Assembly: GCA_017615955.1 (NCBI GenBank)
Contig: JAFZZD010000800.1
Coordinates: forward strand, 1-15,374
DNA length: 15,374 nt
Direction of reading: 5' to 3'
Origin: Victivallales bacterium
GTDB lineage: Bacteria; Verrucomicrobiota; Lentisphaeria; Oligosphaerales; Oligosphaeraceae
The translations under genes and the position numbers were made by a program. Shown here piece by piece: positions 7,036 through 15,140 of the stretch (position 1 is its first letter; every line of letters begins with the position of its first letter). The notes below the pieces were generated by a model. It worked only from the letters and a program-made list of their open reading frames with translations, did not search any database and was not told the origin of the DNA.

Positions 7036-8541
7036 ATGAAGAAGGTAATCTGGCTTTTCGTTTGTGTGATGTGCCTGGCCGCATTCGGCGGAGAGGACGA
7101 CTATCTGCGCCCCATCGGCAGAGGCAAGGAAGCAAAAGCGCAGCGCCGCCAGGGTGGCGAATCATTTCCTCCATTGCCGCTGCCCGCAACGCCGCTAAGA
7201 CGCTCGGAGAAGAAACGTCCGCCCTCCCCTTCTGGTCTGATTGGCAAGGTGGTTTGGGGCAGTTACCTGGACTACACTGGGCCTGACGGCATCACCCAAC
7301 GCCTCTTCGACTGGGACATGGTACCTGCGGACTGCCAACAGCTGCTCCGTCTTGTCAAGGAGACAATGAAACTGGAATACAAGACCCAGACTGTGGATTT
7401 AAGCACATTTAGCGGCAATCCAGCCGAACTACCTATTCTGCACTTCTCCGGAGGGCGCACCATACGCTTCACAGAAGCGGAACGCACAAAGTTGCGGAAA
7501 TACTTGCTTGATGGCGGCACCATCATATTCGATTCAGTGGTGGGCTCGCCATATTTCTACAACGGGGCCGTGGAGGAAACACGGCGCATTCTGCCAGAGG
7601 CGCCATTGCGAAAGGTGGATCCAGACCATGCCCTGTTCCGCATCGTGAACAAGACCACCGAGGAGGCGGTCAATGACAAAAAGGCAATCATGCCTGAAAT
7701 CGACGGCGCGTACATAGGTGCACGGCTGGCGGTGCTTGTCTCCCCATACGGCCTTGGCGCGGGATGGGACAACATACAGCCGGTCCAGATTCCAAAATCC
7801 AAATACTACACGCCGAAGAGCGCACAGAAACTGGGCGTGAACATAATCGCCTACATCATAGGCTGGTATGAGAATGGCCAGGCATACGCGGCAGGCGAGA
7901 CCTACGGCGGCGGCAAGGAACAGCGTTCTGCGGACCGCATCGTATTCGCACAGGTAAAGACAAAGGGGCTCTGGAATTCTGATCCAGGCGCGGAAACCCG
8001 CTTCATGCGCTACCTTGCGCAGAACCTCAACATCGATGCTGGAAGCGAGCCAGTTTACGTGGAGCCAGCCACCGCCGTGCTGGAGGACTATCCATTCCTG
8101 TATTTGAGCGGCATCGGCGCATTCGACCTGGCCCCAGAGGCGCTTGCCAAACTGCGCTCATACCTCAATGGCGGCGGCTTCCTGCTGGTGAACAACTCAC
8201 TGGGCATGAATGAGTTCGACGCCTCCATGCAGTTGTTCGTAGAACAGTTGTTCCCAAGCAAGAAACTGGAGACGGTACCCATTGTCCACCCCATTTTCAA
8301 CAAGGGGCCATTCCGCTTCACGAGAAGCGGCTTTCTGGAGGCGGCCTCCCAGAAATACCCAGCCGCGACACGCCCGCTGCTCTACGGGGTCAGGGACGGA
8401 GGGCGCTATATGCTGCTCTACAGCCCAGTGGACATGGCTGGCGGATGGATGGCGGTGTCCCGTCCAGGCAGCGTGGGCTATGAGCCAGAGACCGCCCTCC
8501 GCCTGGGTGCCAACCTGGTCACCTACTTTGCAACACACTAA
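7036..8541 (+). CDS. Secreted protein with tandem DUF4159 domains
   Basis: A 501-residue protein with signal peptide MKKVIWLFVCVMCLAAFG. It is preceded by a strong AGGGAGGA (7021-7028) at good distance. Residues ~25-65 are a basic, proline-rich linker. Two DUF4159-like modules follow, at about 67-285 and 298-501. Module 1 has LPILHFSGG, LRKYLLDGGTIIFDS and DPDHALFRI; module 2 has YPFLYLSGIGAF, LRSYLNGGGFLLVNN and VPIVHPIFNK, aligning in the same order. DUF4159 proteins commonly neighbour MoxR/DUF58/VWA genes in PVC bacteria and have a glutamine-amidotransferase-like Rossmann core. The function is unknown; single-module proteins are usual, so the internal duplication stands out. It acts outside the cytoplasm and probably works with the MoxR/VWA set downstream. 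Confidence 0.85.
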   Translation: MKKVIWLFVCVMCLAAFGGEDDYLRPIGRGKEAKAQRRQGGESFPPLPLPATPLRRSEKKRPPSPSGLIGKVVWGSYLDYTGPDGITQRLFDWDMVPADCQQLLRLVKETMKLEYKTQTVDLSTFSGNPAELPILHFSGGRTIRFTEAERTKLRKYLLDGGTIIFDSVVGSPYFYNGAVEETRRILPEAPLRKVDPDHALFRIVNKTTEEAVNDKKAIMPEIDGAYIGARLAVLVSPYGLGAGWDNIQPVQIPKSKYYTPKSAQKLGVNIIAYIIGWYENGQAYAAGETYGGGKEQRSADRIVFAQVKTKGLWNSDPGAETRFMRYLAQNLNIDAGSEPVYVEPATAVLEDYPFLYLSGIGAFDLAPEALAKLRSYLNGGGFLLVNNSLGMNEFDASMQLFVEQLFPSKKLETVPIVHPIFNKGPFRFTRSGFLEAASQKYPAATRPLLYGVRDGGRYMLLYSPVDMAGGWMAVSRPGSVGYEPETALRLGANLVTYFATH

Positions 8542-8571
8542 TATTAAGGGGCTGTTGCAAAACCTAATTAT

Positions 8572-8708
8572 GTGAGCGCTGAAGCGGCGCTCACTCAAGT
8601 TGGCCAACTTGTTCGATGCCGCCTGCTGTTGGCCACCCCGTGCAGGGAATCTGGGGCTTTGTCCTGTCGCTTGTTCAACCTGTGTGAGCGCCGCTTCGGC
8701 GCTCACAC
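8572..8708. repeat. Nested palindromic (MITE-like) element upstream of moxR
   Basis: Two hairpins in inverted orientation bound the element. The left one (8572-8594) has 8-bp arms GTGAGCGC/GCGCTCAC. The right one (8682-8708) has 11-12 perfect pairs GTGTGAGCGCC.../...GGCGCTCACAC around a CTT-type loop. Just inside the left hairpin is a perfect 16-bp palindrome CAAGTTGGCCAACTTG (8596-8611). The intervening ~70 bp has no gene. The element is 137 bp and ends 9 bp before the GGAG ribosome site of moxR, so it could affect translation or transcript stability. It has no U-tract and is a weak terminator candidate. Confidence 0.65.
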
Positions 8709-8726
8709 ACTAAAAATGGAGTTTTT

Positions 8727-9734
8727 ATGGCATACGATGACAAAAATCTGCTGAATGACATAGCGGAACTGCGGCAGGGCTTTGACGCAGTGAAGCAGGA
8801 ACTTGCCAAGGTAATCGTGGGACAGGAAGATGTGATAGAGAAGGTGCTGTCCGCCATGCTGGCGGGCGGGCATTGCCTGCTGCTGGGCGTGCCTGGCCTG
8901 GCAAAGACTCTGCTGGTCTCCACGCTGGGACAGGTTCTGGACCTGGACTTCAAGCGCATCCAGTTCACGCCAGACCTGATGCCATCCGACATTACTGGCA
9001 CGGAAATCCTGGATGAAGCTGCGGGCGGCCTCAAACGCGAACTGCGCTTCGTGAAGGGACCTGTCTTCACAAATTTGCTGCTGGCGGACGAAATCAACAG
9101 AACCCCGCCAAAGACGCAGGCCGCCATGTTGGAGGCCATGCAGGAAAGATGCGTGACAAACGGCGGCAAGCGCTATGAATTGCCCAGCCCATTCTTCGTG
9201 CTGGCGACGCAGAACCCAATCGAGCAGGAAGGCACATATCCCCTGCCAGAGGCACAACTGGACCGCTTCATGTTCCTGGTGAAACTGGACTACCCCCAGA
9301 GGGACCAGGAAATCCAGATTTTGTCCCAGACCACGGGGCACACTGTCTGTACGCCAGACAAGGTGCTGAATGGCGAGGCTCTGCTGCGCTTCCAGAATGT
9401 GGTGCGGGCCATACCAGTCAGCCGCCATGTGGTGTCATATTGCGCGGACCTGGCTCGCATGTCCCGCCCCGAATCCAGCGAGGCGCCAGACTTCATACGC
9501 AAGAACCTGTCGTATGGCGCAGGTCCCCGTGCCGGGCAGTATCTGATGCTGGCTGCAAAGGCGGCGGCGGCACTCGACGGCAGAGTCAACGTCTGCTGCG
9601 AGGACGTGCGCAAATCGGCCCATGAGGTGCTGCGGCACAGAATGGCTTGCAACTTCCATGCGGCAGGTGAAAACCTGAACACGGATGCCATAATCGACAT
9701 GCTTCTGCAGACCGTGCCAGAACCCAAAAACTAG
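8727..9734 (+). CDS. MoxR-family AAA+ ATPase
   Basis: A 335-residue cytoplasmic ATPase of usual MoxR length. Residues 54-61 are the Walker A GVPGLAKT, and 116-122 the Walker B NLLLADE followed by INRTPPKTQAAMLEAMQE, which is diagnostic of the MoxR group. Sensor 1 is TQNP at 161-164 and EAQLDRF at 175-181 is the arginine-finger region. MoxR proteins are chaperone-like ATPases that work with VWA-domain partners encoded next door, here the DUF58 and two VWA proteins. GGAG (8718-8721) lies 5 nt before the ATG. The C-terminal lid domain is complete. The gene is separated from DUF58 by 123 bp holding the inverted repeat copy B. Confidence 0.97.
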   Translation: MAYDDKNLLNDIAELRQGFDAVKQELAKVIVGQEDVIEKVLSAMLAGGHCLLLGVPGLAKTLLVSTLGQVLDLDFKRIQFTPDLMPSDITGTEILDEAAGGLKRELRFVKGPVFTNLLLADEINRTPPKTQAAMLEAMQERCVTNGGKRYELPSPFFVLATQNPIEQEGTYPLPEAQLDRFMFLVKLDYPQRDQEIQILSQTTGHTVCTPDKVLNGEALLRFQNVVRAIPVSRHVVSYCADLARMSRPESSEAPDFIRKNLSYGAGPRAGQYLMLAAKAAAALDGRVNVCCEDVRKSAHEVLRHRMACNFHAAGENLNTDAIIDMLLQTVPEPKN

Positions 9735-9752
9735 GGATAATTTTCCTATTCT

Positions 9753-9826
9753 ATCCACAGATTTACACAGATTTGCACAGATTAAGAGAAAACTTTTTTA
9801 TCTCAGCGCTTCTGCGCCTCTGCGTT
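9753..9826 (-). repeat. Dispersed intergenic repeat, copy B (inverted)
   Basis: Reading the minus strand it starts AACGCAGAGGCGCAGAAGCG, then GATAAAAAAGTTTTCTCTTA, and ends with ATCTGTG units and ATCTGTGGAT. It matches copy A (6927-7015) almost base for base apart from about 15 bp missing in the octamer part. Its orientation is opposite to copy A. Confidence 0.75.
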
Positions 9827-9857
9827 AATGAGAGGGACTGCATAATCACAAAACCAA

Positions 9858-10763
9858 ATGGAAAACACCTATACATATCTTCCGCCAGAGACACTGGACA
9901 CGCTCAAGAATGTTGAGTTTGTGGCGCGTTCCCTGGTGGAAGGGGCAATGCTGGGGCTTCACCGTTCGCCGTACAGGGGCTTTTCGTCTGAATTCGCCGA
10001 ATACAGGAAATATTCCCCTGGCGACAGCATCAGGTACATCGACTGGAAGACATACGCCCGCTCGGACAGGTACTACATAAAGTGCTTCAACGAAGAGACC
10101 AACTTGAAGAGTTATATGCTGCTGGACACGTCCAATTCCATGGCAATGCCTGGTGCGGACAAGGCTAAGAGCCCCGCAAAATTCAACTATGCCTGCTATT
10201 TGGCCGCAGCGTTCATGTACCTGGCACACAAGCAAAGGGATGCTTTTTCCTTAATTACCTGGAGCGACAAGCCAGGCGACTTCACAGGCTGCTCCAATTC
10301 CCTGAGCCACCTGGCCAGCATGCTGCGGCAATTGGAGGCCTTGAAGCCAGGCGGCATCTCCAACGCGGCTGCCTCCCTTGCCAAGATTGCTGAGCACATA
10401 CCACGCCGCTCGCTGGTGCTGGTGTTCTCGGACTTTCTGGAGCAAGGCACGGACTTTCTACGCTCGTTGCACCAATTGACTTTCAAGCAGTGCGAGGTAA
10501 TTCTTTTCCAGATCCTCAATGGAGACGAACTGGCGTTCCCATACAAGGGCCTCATAAAATTCCAGGATCTGGAGACTGGCGAGACCATGGAACTGGAAGG
10601 CGAGGCGTGCCAGACGCCATACCTGGCCGCGCTTGCAAAATACAATTCCGAAATCAAGGGCTTCTGCGACCAGCATAAAATCGCATTTGAGACGCTCAGC
10701 ACGGAAACGCCCTTCGAGCGCGCGTTGGCGGCATATTTCTCCAAGCGGGAGGTCTTGTTCTGA
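9858..10763 (+). CDS. DUF58 domain protein (VWA-like MoxR partner)
   Basis: A 301-residue soluble protein with the classic DUF58 block at residues 34-82: HRSPYRGFSSEFAEYRKYSP, then GDSIRYIDWKTYARSD and a YYIK-FNEETN run. Residues 90-95 are DTSNSM, a D-x-S-x-S metal-ion-dependent adhesion site as in VWA domains. There is no signal peptide or membrane helix, so it is cytoplasmic. DUF58 proteins are regular partners of MoxR ATPases and are thought to present the VWA fold to them. No convincing ribosome site precedes the ATG; a GAGAGGGA lies about 20 nt upstream. The stop codon TGA overlaps the next ATG by one base (TGATG), indicating translational coupling to the BatA-type gene. Confidence 0.95.
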   Translation: MENTYTYLPPETLDTLKNVEFVARSLVEGAMLGLHRSPYRGFSSEFAEYRKYSPGDSIRYIDWKTYARSDRYYIKCFNEETNLKSYMLLDTSNSMAMPGADKAKSPAKFNYACYLAAAFMYLAHKQRDAFSLITWSDKPGDFTGCSNSLSHLASMLRQLEALKPGGISNAAASLAKIAEHIPRRSLVLVFSDFLEQGTDFLRSLHQLTFKQCEVILFQILNGDELAFPYKGLIKFQDLETGETMELEGEACQTPYLAALAKYNSEIKGFCDQHKIAFETLSTETPFERALAAYFSKREVLF

Positions 10764-12751
10764 TGGACTTTGCAAATCCCGCATATCTCCTTACCCTGCC
10801 CCTGGCGCTGGCGCCGCTGATACTGCATCTTTTCTTCCACAGGCGGCGTTCCACCGTGCTGTTCTCATCGCTGGCGTTCCTGGTGCGCCATGAAAAATAC
10901 TTTGCATACCGCCGCCGCATACAGGAAGTACTAATCATGCTTTGCCGCATGGCGGCGATAGCGCTCTGCATACTCGCCTTGGCACATCCATATTTCAAGA
11001 GAATATCATTTTTGAGCGGTGCCAGAACGGAGGCCGTGATCGTGCTGGACGACACAATGTCCATGCAGCGCACGACGTCTGGCGAGCAAAGCGCATTCCA
11101 GCTGGCACTCCACCAGGCGGAGAACCTGATGAATGCCCTGAACAAGGAGGATGCGGCGGGCCTCGTGTTCTTGTCGGGACGAGCTGGCGTGGAAAGCACC
11201 AAGGACAAGCAAAGACTAGTGGAGGCATTGCGTGGTGCAAGTGTAACGGGGACGGCTGGCAACTTGACACTGGCAATAGCACAGGCTGTGGATATGCTGA
11301 AGCATTCCCCAAGCATAAACAGGGAGATATACCTGCTAACTGACATGCAGGAAAATATGCTGCCCAATCGTAAAATCGACCTGTCGGGTCTGGACAATGG
11401 ACGCCTTTTTGTATTGCCGCTATATGGTGCCTCTGACAATGCCGCCGTAGCCTGCACTTTCCAGGACCTGTCCCTAAAGACACCTGGAAACAGCGTGTAT
11501 ATGCCATTCACCATCCGCAATACAAGCCAGCAGGACAGATCTTTCAAGGTGGAACTGAACATAACAGGCGCCAGCGTACAGTCCCAGGTGCTTTTGGTCA
11601 AGGGCAATTCCTCCGCAAGCGGCAGTTTTGTTTATGTTCCTGAACGCGCGGGCCGCGTGGATGGCACCATATCCATTGACGACGCCAATATTCCATTGGA
11701 CAATGCGGCGCCGTTCTCATTCACGGTATCGGATGTGCTGAAAGTGCTCCTGCTGTCAGAGCCAGGCGCACTGCCCTCTCCATTCTACTACCTGAAAATG
11801 GCAGTGGAACCCAAGAAGCGGCTTCATGGCATAGAGTTCACGGAGGGAACCCTTGACACGCTGGGCGCACTTGATTTAAAGCAATTTCCGCTGATATTCC
11901 TGGAGGCGCGAAGCCGCTTGACACCAGAAGTTCTGCAACAATTGCAGAAATATGTAAGGGATGGCGGCAATCTAGTGGCGGTGGCAAATGCGGAAAGCGG
12001 CCTCGCCTACATGAACGGCATGTCCGAAGCACAATTCCAAAATGGCTTCAAGGACATGGACGCCAGCGGCATGCAGTTCAAGCAGGGGCTTGCCTCAATA
12101 AATGAAAATCTGCAATTGGATCTGCTCAAATGGAGAAGGCTTGCCCCTCTGCCTGGCGCAGGCAACACCTTGGCCCAATGCGGCTCAACGCCTGCAATAG
12201 TGGAACAGCCATTGGGCGAAGGACGCCTGGTGCTGCTGGCATTTGATCTTCGGCGACGCTGCTCCAACTGGACAGAACTAAAGTCATTTCCAATTGCAAT
12301 GAACTCACTGGTGAACTATGCCTCAGGACGCAAGGACAGGACCACGTACATCAACTGCGGCGAAGCGCTGAAACTTAGCGAAGACAAGGTTTCCTACACT
12401 GGCTCCACTGGCATGCCAGGCACGGTGGAAGGCAGCATCTTCAAGGAAACATGGCTGCCTGGCACGGTGATTTTCTCGGCAGGCAATCTGGAAAGCGCCG
12501 TCCTTTCACCGCCAGAACGGGAGAGCGAACTGAAGGTACTGCCCATAGATGCAATGCAAAATGCCTTTTCAGCGCCAGTCAGCCTGCTCTCCACAGACGA
12601 GGAACCCGCTCTGCAAATCATGCGCCTGAGGCGCGGCACCGACCTGTCAGGCTATTCACTGCTGGCGGCACTGGCATTGCTGGTGGTGGAATACATCCTG
12701 GGCCTGCAATTCAATGGACGCAGCAAAGTCACTAAACAAGGAGGCAGATAA
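10763..12751 (+). CDS. BatA-type membrane VWA-domain protein
   Basis: A 662-residue membrane protein. The N-terminus (FANPAYLLTLPLALAPLILH) matches the aerotolerance-regulator BatA N-terminal domain, with helices at about 5-25 and 56-77. A VWA-like domain follows, with the MIDAS-type D96-x-T98-x-S100 in VLDDTMSM. Residues ~360-420 include a Rossmann-like stretch, LQKYVRDGGNLVAVANAES, similar to glutamine-amidotransferase-like folds. One helix near 632-648 ends in a short basic tail. Topology puts the VWA and amidotransferase-like parts between helices 2 and 3, probably in the periplasm. BatA-family proteins act with MoxR ATPases; specific substrate unknown. Overlaps DUF58 by 1 nt and ends directly at the next start. 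Confidence 0.85.
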   Translation: MDFANPAYLLTLPLALAPLILHLFFHRRRSTVLFSSLAFLVRHEKYFAYRRRIQEVLIMLCRMAAIALCILALAHPYFKRISFLSGARTEAVIVLDDTMSMQRTTSGEQSAFQLALHQAENLMNALNKEDAAGLVFLSGRAGVESTKDKQRLVEALRGASVTGTAGNLTLAIAQAVDMLKHSPSINREIYLLTDMQENMLPNRKIDLSGLDNGRLFVLPLYGASDNAAVACTFQDLSLKTPGNSVYMPFTIRNTSQQDRSFKVELNITGASVQSQVLLVKGNSSASGSFVYVPERAGRVDGTISIDDANIPLDNAAPFSFTVSDVLKVLLLSEPGALPSPFYYLKMAVEPKKRLHGIEFTEGTLDTLGALDLKQFPLIFLEARSRLTPEVLQQLQKYVRDGGNLVAVANAESGLAYMNGMSEAQFQNGFKDMDASGMQFKQGLASINENLQLDLLKWRRLAPLPGAGNTLAQCGSTPAIVEQPLGEGRLVLLAFDLRRRCSNWTELKSFPIAMNSLVNYASGRKDRTTYINCGEALKLSEDKVSYTGSTGMPGTVEGSIFKETWLPGTVIFSAGNLESAVLSPPERESELKVLPIDAMQNAFSAPVSLLSTDEEPALQIMRLRRGTDLSGYSLLAALALLVVEYILGLQFNGRSKVTKQGGR

Positions 12752-14830
12752 ATGCGTTTCTATCCTCTGCTTCCATATTTGGTGATCCTGATTGCAGCCC
12801 TACTGGCATTTGTCAGCGTGTACATCGCCACCAGAAAGGCCGCCAGCCGCCCAAGAATCCTCTTGATATTGCGGCTTTGCTCAATTGCAATCATGCTGCT
12901 TATGCTGCTATCGCCAGGCTTGCTTTGGAACAGGACAAGCAAGACCAATTCAAACCTGGTGTTCCTGGTGGACTGCTCGGCCTCCATGTCGGCAAACGAC
13001 ATGCCTGGCAACGCGTCACGCTTCTCTGTGGCACGAGAGACACTGCGCAAACTGTACAGGGAGCCATTCCAGAAAAGCAAGAAGCACATCTACTTCTTCA
13101 ACCACGGAACTATTCCAGCCGAAGGCAACGTTGAGGCAGACAAGTTGTCGCCAAATGGAAACACGGACCTGAAACAGGCGCTGGACTGTGTGGACAGGGA
13201 CCTGGGCATTGGCACGGCAAGCGCAATTGTAATACTCACGGATGGACTGGACCACTCACAGTCCAAGGGCATACAAGGCGGCACACCTGTATTCGCAGTC
13301 AAGACAGGCACCGACATGGAAAGCGTCCCCGACCTGCGAATCGAAGCATTCAACGTGCCGTCATCCCTTCGCACAGGCGAGGAACTGGAGTTGAATGTGC
13401 CAGTGGCGCTACGGCAGGCAAGCGGAGAGCACGGCATTGCCTTGAGATTCAGCGTGGATGGGCAGATGGTTCAGGAGGAGAACATCGTCCTAACACAAAA
13501 TGAACGCAAAGTGCAATCATTCAAGACATCATTCGCAAAGCCTGGTTTGCACAAGGTATTGCTGGAACTTGACCGACTACCCAACGAGGCATCCTACTTG
13601 AACAACAGCAGGGAAATGATTTTCGAGGTGCTGGAGGATGAACTTTCTCCTGTGCTGTACTTTCCAGTGCTGACCAATACATTCAGGCCCCTGACGCGCC
13701 TCTTCAGCCAGACTGGGCGCACATTCACCGCAATCTACACGCTACGCAAGGGCACTTTCCAGATAATAGGCACTTCGGCGGACAGCACGTACGACCACGG
13801 CATACCCAAGAACCCAGATTTGATGAAAGGCACAGCCCTGCTTTTCCTGGGTTCCGGCAATGCGGAGGACTACACCGAGGCGGATTTGAAGTCCATCGAG
13901 GCATACGTCTCGGACGGAGGCACCGTGCTGATTTACGGTGGCCCAGGCGCATTTGGCAATACCGACAGCCGCCTGTTCACTTCTTTGCTTCCAGTGCGAA
14001 GCAGCCAAAGCAGATACACTGACGCCACATTCAAGCTGCTCCCGGCAGAGGATGGCCTCTTCCACGACTTGTACAAGGAGCAGCTATCCATACATGGCCT
14101 GAACATGGTGGACTATGTGAAATCGGGGGCGGAGGTGCTGTTGTACGTGCAGGGTGACCGGAAATATCCGCTGGTGGTGGCGATGCCATACGGGCGTGGC
14201 CGTGTAGTCGCCGTGCTGAGCAATTCGCTGCATCTTCTTGGTGCGCCAGACAAGCGGGCACGCCTGTTCCGCAGTTTCTGGGAGACATTGCTGGTGCACG
14301 CAGGCAGCAACGGAACAGAGACGCTTGCCTTATCCGTGCCAGAGCACATATCCGAAGGCATGCCCCTCAAGGTGACAGCCACGGCTGAAGGCATTTCCTC
14401 GGCGCAAGCCACTCTCACGCCAGAGGATACTACAGGCACGCCGCAGACTGTAAAAATGCTCTCCAACGGTAACATTCACAGCTGCATATTTCCCGATGTG
14501 CCCAAGGGAAAGTACATGCTTGAGGTAAACTGCGCCAGAAAGAACGCACCGCCTCTCAAGCGCTATGCGATGGTTTACTGCGGATCAGGCGCAGCGGAAA
14601 ACGACGACCTCAAGGTTTCCGATGACAATTTCATGCGCTTCACAATACGTGGCCGCATATATCTGCCCGAGGAGACAAGCCGCCTGTGCAAGGACATAAA
14701 CGAACTTCTTCGCAAAAGTGAGGCAGGCACCGACTTGCAGCCAGTGCTGTTCACCCCATTCCTGGCGCTGGCACTGCTCCTGCTGCTCATGGCGGAATGG
14801 TTCCTGCGGCGCAAGCGAAACTTGTTCTGA
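12752..14830 (+). CDS. Membrane VWA protein with glutamine-amidotransferase-like domain
   Basis: A 692-residue membrane protein. Two N-terminal helices (about 8-25 and 36-57) are followed by a VWA domain with a full MIDAS: D74-C-S76-A-S78, T138 and T163-D164-G. An immunoglobulin-like part (about 185-300) follows, then a glutamine-amidotransferase-like domain with LLFLGSGNAEDYTEADL and YVSDGGTVLIYGG at roughly 360-400, and an extended beta region. One helix closes the protein near 675-685, ending RRKRNLF. Catalytic Cys/His residues of true amidotransferases are not evident, so a binding role is likelier. The strong AAGGAGG (12738-12744) is inside the end of the previous gene and the ATG directly follows its stop, so translation is coupled. 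This is the last gene of the cluster. The arrangement is widespread in PVC bacteria. Confidence 0.88.
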   Translation: MRFYPLLPYLVILIAALLAFVSVYIATRKAASRPRILLILRLCSIAIMLLMLLSPGLLWNRTSKTNSNLVFLVDCSASMSANDMPGNASRFSVARETLRKLYREPFQKSKKHIYFFNHGTIPAEGNVEADKLSPNGNTDLKQALDCVDRDLGIGTASAIVILTDGLDHSQSKGIQGGTPVFAVKTGTDMESVPDLRIEAFNVPSSLRTGEELELNVPVALRQASGEHGIALRFSVDGQMVQEENIVLTQNERKVQSFKTSFAKPGLHKVLLELDRLPNEASYLNNSREMIFEVLEDELSPVLYFPVLTNTFRPLTRLFSQTGRTFTAIYTLRKGTFQIIGTSADSTYDHGIPKNPDLMKGTALLFLGSGNAEDYTEADLKSIEAYVSDGGTVLIYGGPGAFGNTDSRLFTSLLPVRSSQSRYTDATFKLLPAEDGLFHDLYKEQLSIHGLNMVDYVKSGAEVLLYVQGDRKYPLVVAMPYGRGRVVAVLSNSLHLLGAPDKRARLFRSFWETLLVHAGSNGTETLALSVPEHISEGMPLKVTATAEGISSAQATLTPEDTTGTPQTVKMLSNGNIHSCIFPDVPKGKYMLEVNCARKNAPPLKRYAMVYCGSGAAENDDLKVSDDNFMRFTIRGRIYLPEETSRLCKDINELLRKSEAGTDLQPVLFTPFLALALLLLLMAEWFLRRKRNLF

Positions 14831-14905
14831 TAATGTGCGCAGCATCAGGATGTACACTTAAGATCTTGGACTCACTGACAACTTTTATTGGAACCATTGC
14901 AAAAT

Positions 14906-15114
14906 GCTTTGTTCCCCAAGAGGCTAGGTAATTGAAGCCGCGAAGCGGCCAGTGTCCGCAAGGGCACAACGCTATGCATTGGAGGGGCTGCAGAGCAGCC
15001 CCATTTGAATATCCCCGATCTGAACACAACGATGGTCGAAGATGCGTAACCACCTGGAAATCTCGGTCCTTCGGGGCCGAACTGCCAATTACCTACCCTC
15101 ATGGGGGACATAGC
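14906..15114. repeat. Inverted-repeat-bounded structured intergenic element
   Basis: A 29-bp motif at 14906-14934 (reads TTCCCCAAGAGGCTAGGTAA within) recurs inverted at 15086-15114 with about 5 differences. Between them are stable hairpins: GCCGC/GCGGC (14937-14949) with loop GAA, GTGTCC/GGGCAC (loop GCAA) just after, GGGGCTGC/GCAGCCCC (14984-15002) and a 7-bp stem with a TTCG loop (15063-15080). No gene is visible across 14831-15140. It could be a MITE-like repeat or a structured RNA; the hairpin at 14984-15002 is the best terminator-like structure after the operon, though it lacks a U-run. Confidence 0.55.
14984..15002. terminator. Possible transcription-end hairpin downstream of the VWA operon
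   Basis: GGGGCTGC and GCAGCCCC form eight GC-rich pairs around an AGA loop, about 150 bp after the last VWA gene and ahead of a convergent reading frame. The following bases are only mildly AT-rich with no T-run, so intrinsic termination is uncertain; it may simply be part of the repeat block. Confidence 0.2.
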
Positions 15115-15140
15115 GTAGCAAAAAAACAAGTGCCTTAAGG

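Noticed and set aside
8549..8565. GGGGCTGTTGCAAAAC as an insertion-sequence end
   Set aside because: It resembles several IS termini but has no matching inverted end or transposase in this window.
8197..8754. Two frames on opposite strands beginning MSAEAALTQV
   Set aside because: The shared start is caused by the inverted hairpins at 8572-8708, not by related genes.
8703..9428. 241-codon minus-strand frame
   Set aside because: Entirely antisense to the conserved MoxR gene; reflects GC-rich codon usage.
10696..11607. 303-codon minus-strand frame
   Set aside because: Antisense to DUF58 end and BatA-type gene, which carry family motifs; no domain seen.
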